From: Pseudomonadota bacterium
GTDB taxonomy: Bacteria > Myxococcota > UBA9042 > PHBI01
Length of the DNA stretch: 7,757 bases
Assembly (NCBI GenBank): GCA_005788935.1
Contig: SYAK01000332.1
Span: 1-7,757, forward strand
Direction of reading: 5' to 3'
Positions 1 to 5,959 of this stretch are shown here, piece after piece. Position numbers and translations under genes: made by a program. The notes below the pieces were generated by a model. It was not told where the DNA came from. It ran no database searches and was given only the letters and a program-made list of their open reading frames with translations. Within the stretch, counting starts at the first letter, position 1. Each line of letters begins with the position of its first letter.

Positions 1-4
1 CGAC

Positions 5-412
5 ATGAAGCGCCTGCAGACCGGGCGGGTCGAGACCGGGAAGGCGGCCATCCGGGCCTCCCTCGTCACGACGCTCGAACACCTGCCCCACCCCGCCGCG
101 ATCATCCACCACGACGGCCGCATCGTGGCTGGCAATGCGCCCGGCCTCGCATTTTTCGGGACGCGCGCCGGCGGCGAAGCCAGGCGGTACTTCGCTGGCG
201 AGGCGTTGCACGGCCACGCCGACCGGGCCTTCGACGTCGGCCACGAGTCGGGGCGGGCGCACATCGCCGTCCACCCGGTCGAGGCCCATGACGCGAGCCT
301 GTGTCTGGTCGAGTCCGTGGCCAGTCCAGCCACCGATGACGGAACCCCCGCGGCGCCCGATGACGCTGCGGCTGCTGAAGGACGCGCCGAGGGCGCGAGG
401 AGCGATGCATGA
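5..412 (+). CDS. Small PAS-like protein, possibly the C-terminal part of a larger sensor
   Basis: The 135-residue product carries a segment at about residues 24-51 (LEHLPHPAAIIHHDGRIVAGN followed by APGLAFFG) that reads like the opening strands of a PAS sensory domain: a 'what is on your mind' hydrophobic strand, a D-G turn and an N-x-A helix start. Residues 85-104 could be the closing strands, and the last 30 residues are a disordered Ala/Asp/Glu-rich tail. There is no signal peptide or membrane helix, so it is probably cytoplasmic. PAS domains bind small ligands or mediate signalling contacts; no ligand or output domain can be named here. The frame is open to the left edge (one further sense codon), so the ATG at 5 may be internal and the gene truncated by the window. 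Its stop overlaps the next gene's start as ATGA, which implies translational coupling. The coding call is fairly safe; the PAS assignment is tentative. Confidence 0.6.
   Translation: MKRLQTGRVETGKAAIRASLVTTLEHLPHPAAIIHHDGRIVAGNAPGLAFFGTRAGGEARRYFAGEALHGHADRAFDVGHESGRAHIAVHPVEAHDASLCLVESVASPATDDGTPAAPDDAAAAEGRAEGARSDA
397..402 (+). promoter_or_regulatory. Ribosome binding site for the Cys-repeat lipoprotein
   Basis: GAGGAG lies 6 bases before the ATG at 409. It fixes that start even though it sits inside the 3' end of the preceding gene, and it supports coupled translation of the two genes. Confidence 0.7.
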
Positions 413-1431
413 GGTCTCTCACCCGACTGTCCGTGGTCCTGTCCGCCATCGCGCTCGCCGCCTGCGGGAAGCCGGAGGCGCCGCCAGAGTCCGCCACGCC
501 GGACGTGGTGGCCCCCGCCGCCGACGCAAAGGCCACACCGGAGCGTCCCGTGGCGCCCGACCTCCCGGAGTCCGAGCGGCCGTCCAAGGCCGAATGTGAG
601 GCGATGGCAGACGCCGTCTTCGTCATGACCGAAAAGGAGCTCACCGACCGCAAGGTCGCCGAGGCCCCGACGATCCTCGAGACCATGCGTTCTGGACGGG
701 AGGCGTTCGTCGGGCGCTGCCAGTCGAAGATCCCGCGCACCACCGTGGCGTGCGTGCGCGGCGCAAAGACCTTGATGGACGTCAAGGCCTGCGGGCCGAA
801 CGGGGCCGCCCCGCCCGTGGGCGAGCGCGCCCCCGACGACGACCATGCCGGACACGACCACGCCGGGCATGACCATGCCGCGGAGGGGCCGCATGGCGAC
901 GGGAAGGCCGGCGAGAAGGCCAGTGAGGCCGACTGCCGCGCCTTCGTGGAGAAGCTCGACGCGCTGACAGCCGCGCGCGTCCCGCCCGAAGCCCGCAGCG
1001 CACAGAGTAAGCCTGGCGACAGCGAGAAGGCCGCGCAGCAGGAACGCATCATCCGCCAGTGCATGGCCGAGGCCCCCGCATCGGTCATCCGCTGCTCGCT
1101 CACCGCCGCGAACCTCGAAGGCATCGACAAGTGCCACGAGCAGGCCAACCTGCTGAGCCAGGACCGCCCCAAGGCTCCTGCCGGCACCCCAGCCACGCAG
1201 GCGGACTGCGAGAAGTTTCTCGCCCACTTCGTCGCGCTGAACGCCGCAGGCGCCCCACCCGCGCAGGCCGAGCAGATGCGTGCCCGCATGCGCACCAACC
1301 TCGCGGCGATGACCCAGCACTGCGTCTCCGAGGTGCCGGCCTCGGTTGTCGCCTGCGGCCTCGCTGCGAGGACCCCCGCAGACCTCGAGCGCTGTGACGT
1401 GGCAAAGCCCGGGGTCGCGCCAGCCCCCTGA
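409..1431 (+). CDS. Lipoprotein with three four-cysteine repeats and a His-rich linker
   Basis: The 340-residue product begins with a lipoprotein signal peptide: basic n-region, hydrophobic core, lipobox LAAC with Cys19. It should therefore be lipidated and anchored in the envelope. A Pro/Ala-rich linker follows (20-58). Then come three repeats, each with four cysteines: C63/C104/C115/C128, C176/C218/C229/C242 and C267/C305/C316/C329. The last three cysteines of every repeat are spaced exactly 11 and 13 apart, while the first gap varies (41, 42, 38). Repeats 2 and 3 also share an 'AP/VP-ASV-x2-C' stretch before the third cysteine. Between repeats 1 and 2 is a D/H-rich linker with H146, H149, H151, H154, H156 and H162. 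Even cysteine numbers in an exported protein suggest two disulfides per repeat; metal binding by the linker is possible. I do not recognise the family and assign no function. The start is fixed by GAGGAG 6 bases upstream and by the ATGA overlap with the PAS-like gene. Confidence 0.85.
   Translation: MRSLTRLSVVLSAIALAACGKPEAPPESATPDVVAPAADAKATPERPVAPDLPESERPSKAECEAMADAVFVMTEKELTDRKVAEAPTILETMRSGREAFVGRCQSKIPRTTVACVRGAKTLMDVKACGPNGAAPPVGERAPDDDHAGHDHAGHDHAAEGPHGDGKAGEKASEADCRAFVEKLDALTAARVPPEARSAQSKPGDSEKAAQQERIIRQCMAEAPASVIRCSLTAANLEGIDKCHEQANLLSQDRPKAPAGTPATQADCEKFLAHFVALNAAGAPPAQAEQMRARMRTNLAAMTQHCVSEVPASVVACGLAARTPADLERCDVAKPGVAPAP
841..882 (+). repeat. Short degenerate repeat encoding the Asp/His-rich linker
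   Basis: An imperfect repeat of about 15 bases (GACCATGCCGGACAC and GACCACGCCGGGCAT, then a partial GACCATGCC) encodes the D-H-A-G-H run of the lipoprotein. The copies differ at third codon positions, so the repeat is older at the protein level than at the DNA level. It is in frame and does not disrupt the gene. Confidence 0.5.
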
Positions 1432-1436
1432 ACGAG

Positions 1437-1467
1437 AGGGCCCCGCCTTGCCGGCCGGGGCGTCCCT
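1437..1467 (+). terminator. G+C-rich hairpin after the lipoprotein gene, possible terminator
   Basis: Six bases after the lipoprotein stop, AGGG-CCCCG (1437-1445) can pair with CGGGG (1456-1460) and CCCT (1464-1467), leaving a 10-base loop and a 3-base bulge. No T tract follows on either strand, so it is not a classical intrinsic terminator. It may be Rho-assisted or serve to stabilise the 3' end. Its place between convergent genes fits a role for either transcript. Confidence 0.45.
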
Positions 1468-1514
1468 GGCCAATGAACGCCAACGAACCCCTGCGCGAAG
1501 TACGCGCTAGGGAG

Positions 1515-1605
1515 TCAGGTCCGAACTCGGGGGTCAGGTCCGAACTCGGGGGTCAGGTCCGAACTCGGGGGTCAGGTCCGAACTCGGGGGTCAGGTCCGA
1601 ACTCG
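1515..1605 (+). repeat. Tandem array of 19-bp repeats, about five copies
   Basis: The unit TCAGGTCCGAACTCGGGGG starts at 1515, 1534, 1553, 1572 and 1591. The first four copies are identical over 19 bases; the fifth keeps the first 15 and then diverges. The 4 bases before copy 1 (GGAG) resemble the GGGG that ends a unit. Each unit contains the imperfect palindrome CCGA-AC-TCGG. The length is not a multiple of three and there are no unique spacers, so it is neither a coding repeat nor a CRISPR array. The GGGGTCAGGTC portion reminds me of short repeats seen near REP-associated (Y1-type) transposases in other genomes, but that is from memory and no transposase lies in this window. Confidence 0.9.
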
Positions 1606-1651
1606 CTCCGCGGATGCTGACTCGGGCCGGGGTCGTTCGGACGAGGACGCG

Positions 1652-2422
1652 TCAGGCGACCGGTACCACCGTCTCCTGCGGTACGCCAACAAACATGTAG
1701 CCCGCCCCACGCACGGTCTTCAGGAGGCTCGGATGGCGCGCATCGTCCCCGAGCTTCTGGCGCAGACGGCTGACGTGAACGTCGACCGAACGCTCGATGG
1801 ATGCGTCGAGCGTTCCGCCTGCCGCCTCGATGAGCTGCTCGCGCGACACGATCTTGCCACGACGCGCGACCAGCGCGTAGAGCAGGCTGAACTCATGGCT
1901 CGTGAGGTGGAGGTGACGCCCTGCACGGATTGCCGAGAGCGTTGCCGGCTCGAGATGCAAGTCACCCACCGTGACAGGCGGGCGCGAAGGCCCGACATGG
2001 CCACGGACCCGACGGACGAGCGCGAGCATGCGCGACGCGAGCTCGCGCGGCGAGAAGGGCTTGACGACATAGTCATCCGCGCCCGCATCGAAGCCGCTGA
2101 GCCGCTCGTCCTCGCTCTTGCGGGCCGAGAGGATGATGATCGGGACGTCACTCTTGCCACGAAGCGCGCGACACACGTCAAGCCCGTCCTGACCGGGCAG
2201 GATGAGGTCGAGCAGCACCACATCGAAGGTCCTGCGACCAGCCTCGCGGAGGGCCTCGGCCCCGTCGCGGACCCATGTCGTTGGCACGCCGTGCTCGGCG
2301 AGAAAATGTTGGGTCGCGCGACCCGCAAGCTCGTCGTCCTCCACGAGGAGCGCGCTGATACGCGCATCCCGGATGTTGGAACCGTGCGTTGTTTGAGCGT
2401 CCAGAGCCGCAGTCGCAGTCAT
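1652..2422 (-). CDS. OmpR/PhoB-family response regulator
   Basis: The 256-residue, two-domain DNA-binding regulator is activated by phosphotransfer from a histidine kinase. Its receiver domain (about 21-138) has the acidic pocket E28/D29/D30, the phospho-acceptor D72 in VVLLDLILPG, the switch residue S99, Y118 and the invariant lysine K121 of KPFSPREL. The C-terminal winged-helix domain (about 150-246) has the family pattern: LTSHEFSLLYALV, then the recognition helix SVDVHVSRLRQKLGD and the wing TVRGAGYMF. All key residues are present, so it should be functional. The start is the ATG at 2422, preceded by GAGGAGG; the frame runs further upstream to 2482 but without a better site. It lies on the same strand as the efflux genes, about 100 bases after the pump, which suggests control of that operon. 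No kinase is visible nearby. An AGATTT repeat cluster just upstream may be its own operator. Confidence 0.95.
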   Translation of the reverse strand: MTATAALDAQTTHGSNIRDARISALLVEDDELAGRATQHFLAEHGVPTTWVRDGAEALREAGRRTFDVVLLDLILPGQDGLDVCRALRGKSDVPIIILSARKSEDERLSGFDAGADDYVVKPFSPRELASRMLALVRRVRGHVGPSRPPVTVGDLHLEPATLSAIRAGRHLHLTSHEFSLLYALVARRGKIVSREQLIEAAGGTLDASIERSVDVHVSRLRQKLGDDARHPSLLKTVRGAGYMFVGVPQETVVPVA

Positions 2423-2429
2423 GACAGAG

Positions 2430-2436
2430 CCTCCTC
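2430..2436 (-). promoter_or_regulatory. Strong ribosome binding site for the response regulator
   Basis: On the minus strand GAGGAGG stands 7 bases before the ATG at 2422. It decides that start over longer upstream readings of the same frame. Confidence 0.85.
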
Positions 2437-2448
2437 GTGGGCGGCGGG

Positions 2449-2478
2449 ACGTTAGCCCCGAAAGTCTTCGGGGAGCAA
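2449..2478 (-). promoter_or_regulatory. Weak candidate promoter for the response regulator
   Basis: On the minus strand TTGCTC (2478-2473) and TAACGT (2454-2449) are separated by 18 bases. Each matches three of six positions of the sigma-70 -35 and -10 hexamers, including the leading TTG and the TA...T frame. Transcription would begin around 2442, leaving a short leader that contains the ribosome binding site. A weak promoter with repeats upstream fits activator dependence. This is pattern matching in a G+C-rich genome and may be chance. Confidence 0.22.
2456..2473 (-). other. Perfect 7-bp inverted repeat between pump and regulator genes
   Basis: CCCCGAA and TTCGGGG flank a 4-base loop, making a stable hairpin in either strand's RNA. 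There is no following T run on either side. It could be a weak terminator or 3'-stabilising hairpin for the efflux transcript, a structure that lowers read-through into the regulator gene, or a DNA-level operator inside the promoter spacer. Confidence 0.5.
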
Positions 2479-2495
2479 GCACTTGTCGCGCGCCA

Positions 2496-2522
2496 AAATC
2501 TTACGAAATCTGAAGCAAATCT
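2496..2522 (-). promoter_or_regulatory. Three AGATTT direct repeats, putative response regulator operator
   Basis: Read on the minus strand, AGATTT occurs at 2522-2517, 2511-2506 and 2501-2496, giving steps of 11 and 10 bp, one helical turn each. The island 2495-2524 is about 30% G+C in an otherwise very G+C-rich window. OmpR/PhoB-family regulators are known to bind head-to-tail half sites at 10-11 bp, and such a regulator gene starts 74 bases downstream. Autoregulation is therefore a reasonable inference. The first repeat touches the pump's stop codon. Confidence 0.45.
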
Positions 2523-5500
2523 CAGCTGACCGACGGGGGATCGAGCAGGTGTGCGTCGCCTGTCGAGTCCTCGGGCGGGAGGCGCCGCGGGGCCTCTACC
2601 GATGCAGGTGGCGGCGGCTCCTCGAGGAGGATCCCATCGTCCTCGAGGGCGTGCGGCACCCAGATAGACGGCCCGAGGCCGAGCGCGGCGCGGATGTCCT
2701 CGAGCACGAGGTAGATGGCGGGGATCGAGATGAGCGACGAGAGGGTCGCGAACAGGACGCCGAAGCCGAGGGCAATCGCCATCGGAATCAGGAACCTGGC
2801 CTGGACCGATGTCTCGAAGATGAGCGGCGCGAGGCCGAGGAAGGTGGTCAGCGACGTGAGCCAGATCGGCCGGAAGCGCCTGACTCCCGCCGTGGAGGCG
2901 GCCTCCCACGCGCTGACCTTCCCCTCCGCGAGCGTGACCGCGATGGTGTCGACGAGGACAATCGAGTCGTTCACGGCGACGCCCGCGAGCGCGACGATAC
3001 CCATCATGCTGATGACGCTGAGGTCGTAACCGAGCAGCAGATGCGCGACGAAGGCCCACCCAGCCGCCATCGGGACCACGAAGAGCACGGCGAGCGGCTT
3101 GAGCCACGAGCGGAACGCGACGGCGATGAGTGCGTAGATGACGAACAGCGCGAAGATGCCGTTCTTCATGAGGCTCTGGTTCGACTCGTTCTGGTCGCGC
3201 CGCTCGCCCGAGACTTCCCACGCGAGGCCGGGGTGGCGTTCCATGACCCGCGCGAGGCCCCCGTCGGGGGCGAGCAGCTTCGCGTAGATCTCGTTGGCCG
3301 TCGTCAGCGCGAGGTCCACGTCGGCGGTGACCGAGATGGTCCGACGCCCATCGACGCGTCGAATGGCGGTGTTGGCGTAGCCGTGGCTCACCTGGGCGGC
3401 GTCGTCGAAACGGACCTCGCGGCCATCGGGCGCCCGCAGCGTCAGGTTTTCGAGGCTGTGCTCGGTGCGGCGCGCGGCGTCAGGCAGGCGCAGCATGACC
3501 TTCAGCTCGTCGGTGCCGCGCTGGAGCCGCAGGATCTCCGCGCCGAAGAAGGCGCTGCGAACCTGGCGCCCGACCTCGGCGACCGTGAGACCCGCGGCCT
3601 CACCGACGCGGGTCAACGAGAACTCGAGCTGAGGCTTGCCCTTCTGGAATCCGGGGTTGATGTCCTTGACACCGCGGAAGGCCCCGAGCTCCCGCGCGAG
3701 GTCCGCCGCCGCCGCCTCGATGGCGGGGATGTCGTCCCCGACGAGACCGACGTCGATGGGCGAGCCGGACATCGCGAGCGACCCCCGGAAGGCCATCGTC
3801 TCGACACCGACCGGACTGCCGGCTCGCTCGCGCCAGCCAGCCGTGAAGTCGTTGGCGCCGAAGGTGCGTGCGTCGCTCGGGACGAGAAGGACCTGGACCA
3901 TCACGACGTGCGCGCCAGAGCCCCCGCCGCCCACGACGGGGCCCATCGTCGGCATCGCGCCTCCGATCTGGGCGTAGAGCCCGCGGCTGATGGTCCCCGC
4001 GCCACCGCGCGCCTCGAGTTCCGCGCGGGCGGCCTCGATGAGCCCCTGCGCCACGCGCTCCGAGTCGCCGATGGCCGAACCGAACGGCAACGTCGCCGTG
4101 ACCGACACGAGGTCGCCCTCGACACGCGGGAACTGGCTGAACCGCAACCGTCCGGCCGGACACTGCGCGAGAGAGACCGCCATCACGGCTAGGCTGATGG
4201 CGGCCGTGAGGTAGCGCGCCTTCAGCGCCACCCGCATGAACGGCCCGTAGACGTCGTGAGCGAGCCAGTCGAAGCCCTTCAGGACCCGGACGCGCAGCCA
4301 CGCCATGCCCGCGTCAATCCACTTCAGAACCCACGGGAATGCGCATCCGGAGAGCGCACCCGCGAGCGCGCCCAGCAAGGGATTACCACCTGAGGCCGCG
4401 CCTGCGACGAGACCCACGACCCCGAAGATGATCCCCCAGAGCCGCATATGGTGGCGCATCGGGCGCTTCGGCGCGTCATGGCTCAGGTGGGCGGGTAGGA
4501 TGTAGAAGCTCTCGAAGAGCGAGACCGCGAGCACCGTGACGACGACCGCGGGAATGGCCGCAAAGATCTTTCCTGAAATGCCGGGCACGAAGAACATCGG
4601 CACGAAGGCCGCGATGGTCGTCAGAACCGAGAAGGTCACCGGGACCGCGACCTCGCGCGATCCCTCGATGGCCGCCCGCATGGGCCCGAGCCCCTGCTCC
4701 CGCTTGGTCCAGATGTTCTCGGACACGATGATCGCGTCATCGACGACGATGCCGAGCGTCACGATGAAGGCGAACATCGAGACCATGTTGATGGACACGT
4801 CGACGGCGCCCAGCACGACGAACGAGCCCAGTACGCTCACGGGAATGCCCATCGTCACCCAGAAGGCGAGGCGCATCTCGAGGAACAGGCCCAGCACCAG
4901 CAGCACGAGCAGCAGCGACGAGATCGCGTTGCTCGTCAGCAGCGACATGCGGTCGCGGAAGAGCTCGCTCTGGTCGTTCCAGACCGCGAGCCCGACGCCT
5001 TCCGGCAGCGTCGCCCGGCGCGCATCGGCCCAGCCCTTCACGGCCGTCGCGACCGAGGTCGGCGTCTCCCGCCCGACCCGGAAGACCTTCACCATCGCGG
5101 CTGGCTCGCCGTTGAAGAGGGTCTTCTGCTCGACGTCGGCCAAACCGTCGGTGACGCGCGCCACCTCGCCGAGCCGCACCTGGCTGCCATCGCGCGCTGA
5201 GGCGACCGGGATCTGTGCGAAATCACTTCCGGTCCGGGGGCGCGGACGGGTCTTCAAGAGGACCTCGCCACCTGGCGTGCGGATGGCTCCACCCGGCAGC
5301 TCGACCGCCCCCTGCCGAACGCGCGCGGCCACCTCGTCAAGGCCGAGGCCGTACTCCCGGAGACGCGCCTCGTCGATTTCAATGCCGATTTCGGCAGGCC
5401 TCACCGCCGCCGTCTCGACGAGTGTCACGCCAGGCAGCGCCTTCAGGGCCTCGCGGGCCTCCTCGACGAGGCGCTTGAGCGCCTCCTCGCCGACAGCGCC

Positions 5501-5959
5501 GTGGAAGACCAGGGACAGGACCTCGCGCCGGCTCTCGAGCAGGCTGACGATCGGCCGCTCGGCGCTGCCTGGCAGCGTCGTCAGGCGGTCGACAGCGTTC
5601 TTGATGTCGGCGAGCACCTTTTGCGGGTCCTCGCGCTCGAGCAGCTCGATCGACACCGTCGCGAGCCCCTCCGTCGCGGTCGAAGTGACCCGCTTGACCC
5701 CGTCGAGTCCGGCGACGTTCTGTTCGACAGAGACCGCGATCTCCTCCGCCTCGAGCGGGGTCGAGCCCGGGAACGGCACGCGCACCGAGACGATGTCGAG
5801 TTCGAACTCGGGGAAGACCTCCTGCTGCAGTGACGACCCAGCGAGCGCACCACCGATCATCAACGCCAGCATCGCGAGGTTCGCAGCCACGGGATTCTTG
5901 GCCATCCACGCGACGGACCCGCGGAGATGGGTGGGGTGCGGAGGTCCGCCTGGCGGCAT
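2522..5959 (-). CDS. RND-superfamily efflux pump inner-membrane permease (HAE-like)
   Basis: The 1145-residue proton-driven transporter is the engine of a tripartite exporter, collecting substrate from the periplasm or inner membrane. It has the duplicated RND layout: TM1 at about 24-42 ([20 protein letters not shown]), a first periplasmic loop ([15 protein letters not shown]), TM2-6 about 345-495, TM7 about 583-600, a second loop ([14 protein letters not shown]) and TM8-12 about 932-1088. TM4 holds the proton-relay pair D407/D408 in [14 protein letters not shown], typical of drug/hydrophobe pumps rather than heavy-metal RND pumps. In TM10 the lysine of AcrB is replaced: VNDSIVLVD with N997/D998. 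Two oddities are an extra hydrophobic stretch at about 506-545 between TM6 and TM7, and a Pro/Glu-rich C-terminal tail (1100-1145). The ATG at 5959 overlaps the adaptor stop by one base; a GTG one codon earlier, giving a 4-base overlap, is equally possible. Both follow GGGGGTGG. Substrate unknown. Confidence 0.95.
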   Translation of the reverse strand: MPPGGPPHPTHLRGSVAWMAKNPVAANLAMLALMIGGALAGSSLQQEVFPEFELDIVSVRVPFPGSTPLEAEEIAVSVEQNVAGLDGVKRVTSTATEGLATVSIELLEREDPQKVLADIKNAVDRLTTLPGSAERPIVSLLESRREVLSLVFHGAVGEEALKRLVEEAREALKALPGVTLVETAAVRPAEIGIEIDEARLREYGLGLDEVAARVRQGAVELPGGAIRTPGGEVLLKTRPRPRTGSDFAQIPVASARDGSQVRLGEVARVTDGLADVEQKTLFNGEPAAMVKVFRVGRETPTSVATAVKGWADARRATLPEGVGLAVWNDQSELFRDRMSLLTSNAISSLLLVLLVLGLFLEMRLAFWVTMGIPVSVLGSFVVLGAVDVSINMVSMFAFIVTLGIVVDDAIIVSENIWTKREQGLGPMRAAIEGSREVAVPVTFSVLTTIAAFVPMFFVPGISGKIFAAIPAVVVTVLAVSLFESFYILPAHLSHDAPKRPMRHHMRLWGIIFGVVGLVAGAASGGNPLLGALAGALSGCAFPWVLKWIDAGMAWLRVRVLKGFDWLAHDVYGPFMRVALKARYLTAAISLAVMAVSLAQCPAGRLRFSQFPRVEGDLVSVTATLPFGSAIGDSERVAQGLIEAARAELEARGGAGTISRGLYAQIGGAMPTMGPVVGGGGSGAHVVMVQVLLVPSDARTFGANDFTAGWRERAGSPVGVETMAFRGSLAMSGSPIDVGLVGDDIPAIEAAAADLARELGAFRGVKDINPGFQKGKPQLEFSLTRVGEAAGLTVAEVGRQVRSAFFGAEILRLQRGTDELKVMLRLPDAARRTEHSLENLTLRAPDGREVRFDDAAQVSHGYANTAIRRVDGRRTISVTADVDLALTTANEIYAKLLAPDGGLARVMERHPGLAWEVSGERRDQNESNQSLMKNGIFALFVIYALIAVAFRSWLKPLAVLFVVPMAAGWAFVAHLLLGYDLSVISMMGIVALAGVAVNDSIVLVDTIAVTLAEGKVSAWEAASTAGVRRFRPIWLTSLTTFLGLAPLIFETSVQARFLIPMAIALGFGVLFATLSSLISIPAIYLVLEDIRAALGLGPSIWVPHALEDDGILLEEPPPPASVEAPRRLPPEDSTGDAHLLDPPSVS

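Larger units (their letters stand above)
1432..1651. other. Convergent intergenic gap with hairpins and a repeat array
   Basis: This stretch separates the 3' ends of the lipoprotein gene and the response regulator gene. It holds the hairpin at 1437-1467, a small hairpin at 1493-1507 (GCGCG, loop AAGTA, CGCGC), the 19-bp repeat array at 1515-1605 and about 45 unassigned bases next to the regulator stop. The latter contain an inverted copy of the repeat core at 1635-1642. I find no credible gene: the only plus-strand reading frame of any length (from 1473) lacks a ribosome binding site and is mostly repeat. Confidence 0.6.

Noticed and set aside
102..1298. Minus-strand open frame of 398 codons opposite the PAS-like and lipoprotein genes
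   Set aside because: The plus-strand lipoprotein has a clear signal peptide, Cys repeats and ribosome binding site. The antisense product has no recognisable features.
1515..1605. CRISPR array
   Set aside because: The 19-bp units abut directly with no spacers, and no cas gene is present.
1473..1700. Plus-strand 75-codon frame spanning the 19-bp array
   Set aside because: It has no ribosome binding site, its product is mostly the repeat read through successive frames, and it ends inside the regulator's antisense strand.
2483..4192. Long plus-strand open frame of 569 codons opposite the pump gene
   Set aside because: It is a shadow of the RND gene in a G+C-rich genome. Its product is an Arg/Asp/Glu-rich string without domains, and there is no ribosome binding site.
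4562..4571. Palindrome AAAGATCTTT as a regulatory site
   Set aside because: It lies deep inside the pump coding sequence, is only 10 bases long, and has no partner copy or neighbouring promoter.
2522..5959. Heavy-metal (CusA-type) RND pump
   Set aside because: TM4 carries the Asp-Asp pair of hydrophobe/drug exporters, and no methionine relay or metal-binding motif is evident. The nearby His-rich lipoprotein alone does not justify a metal substrate.
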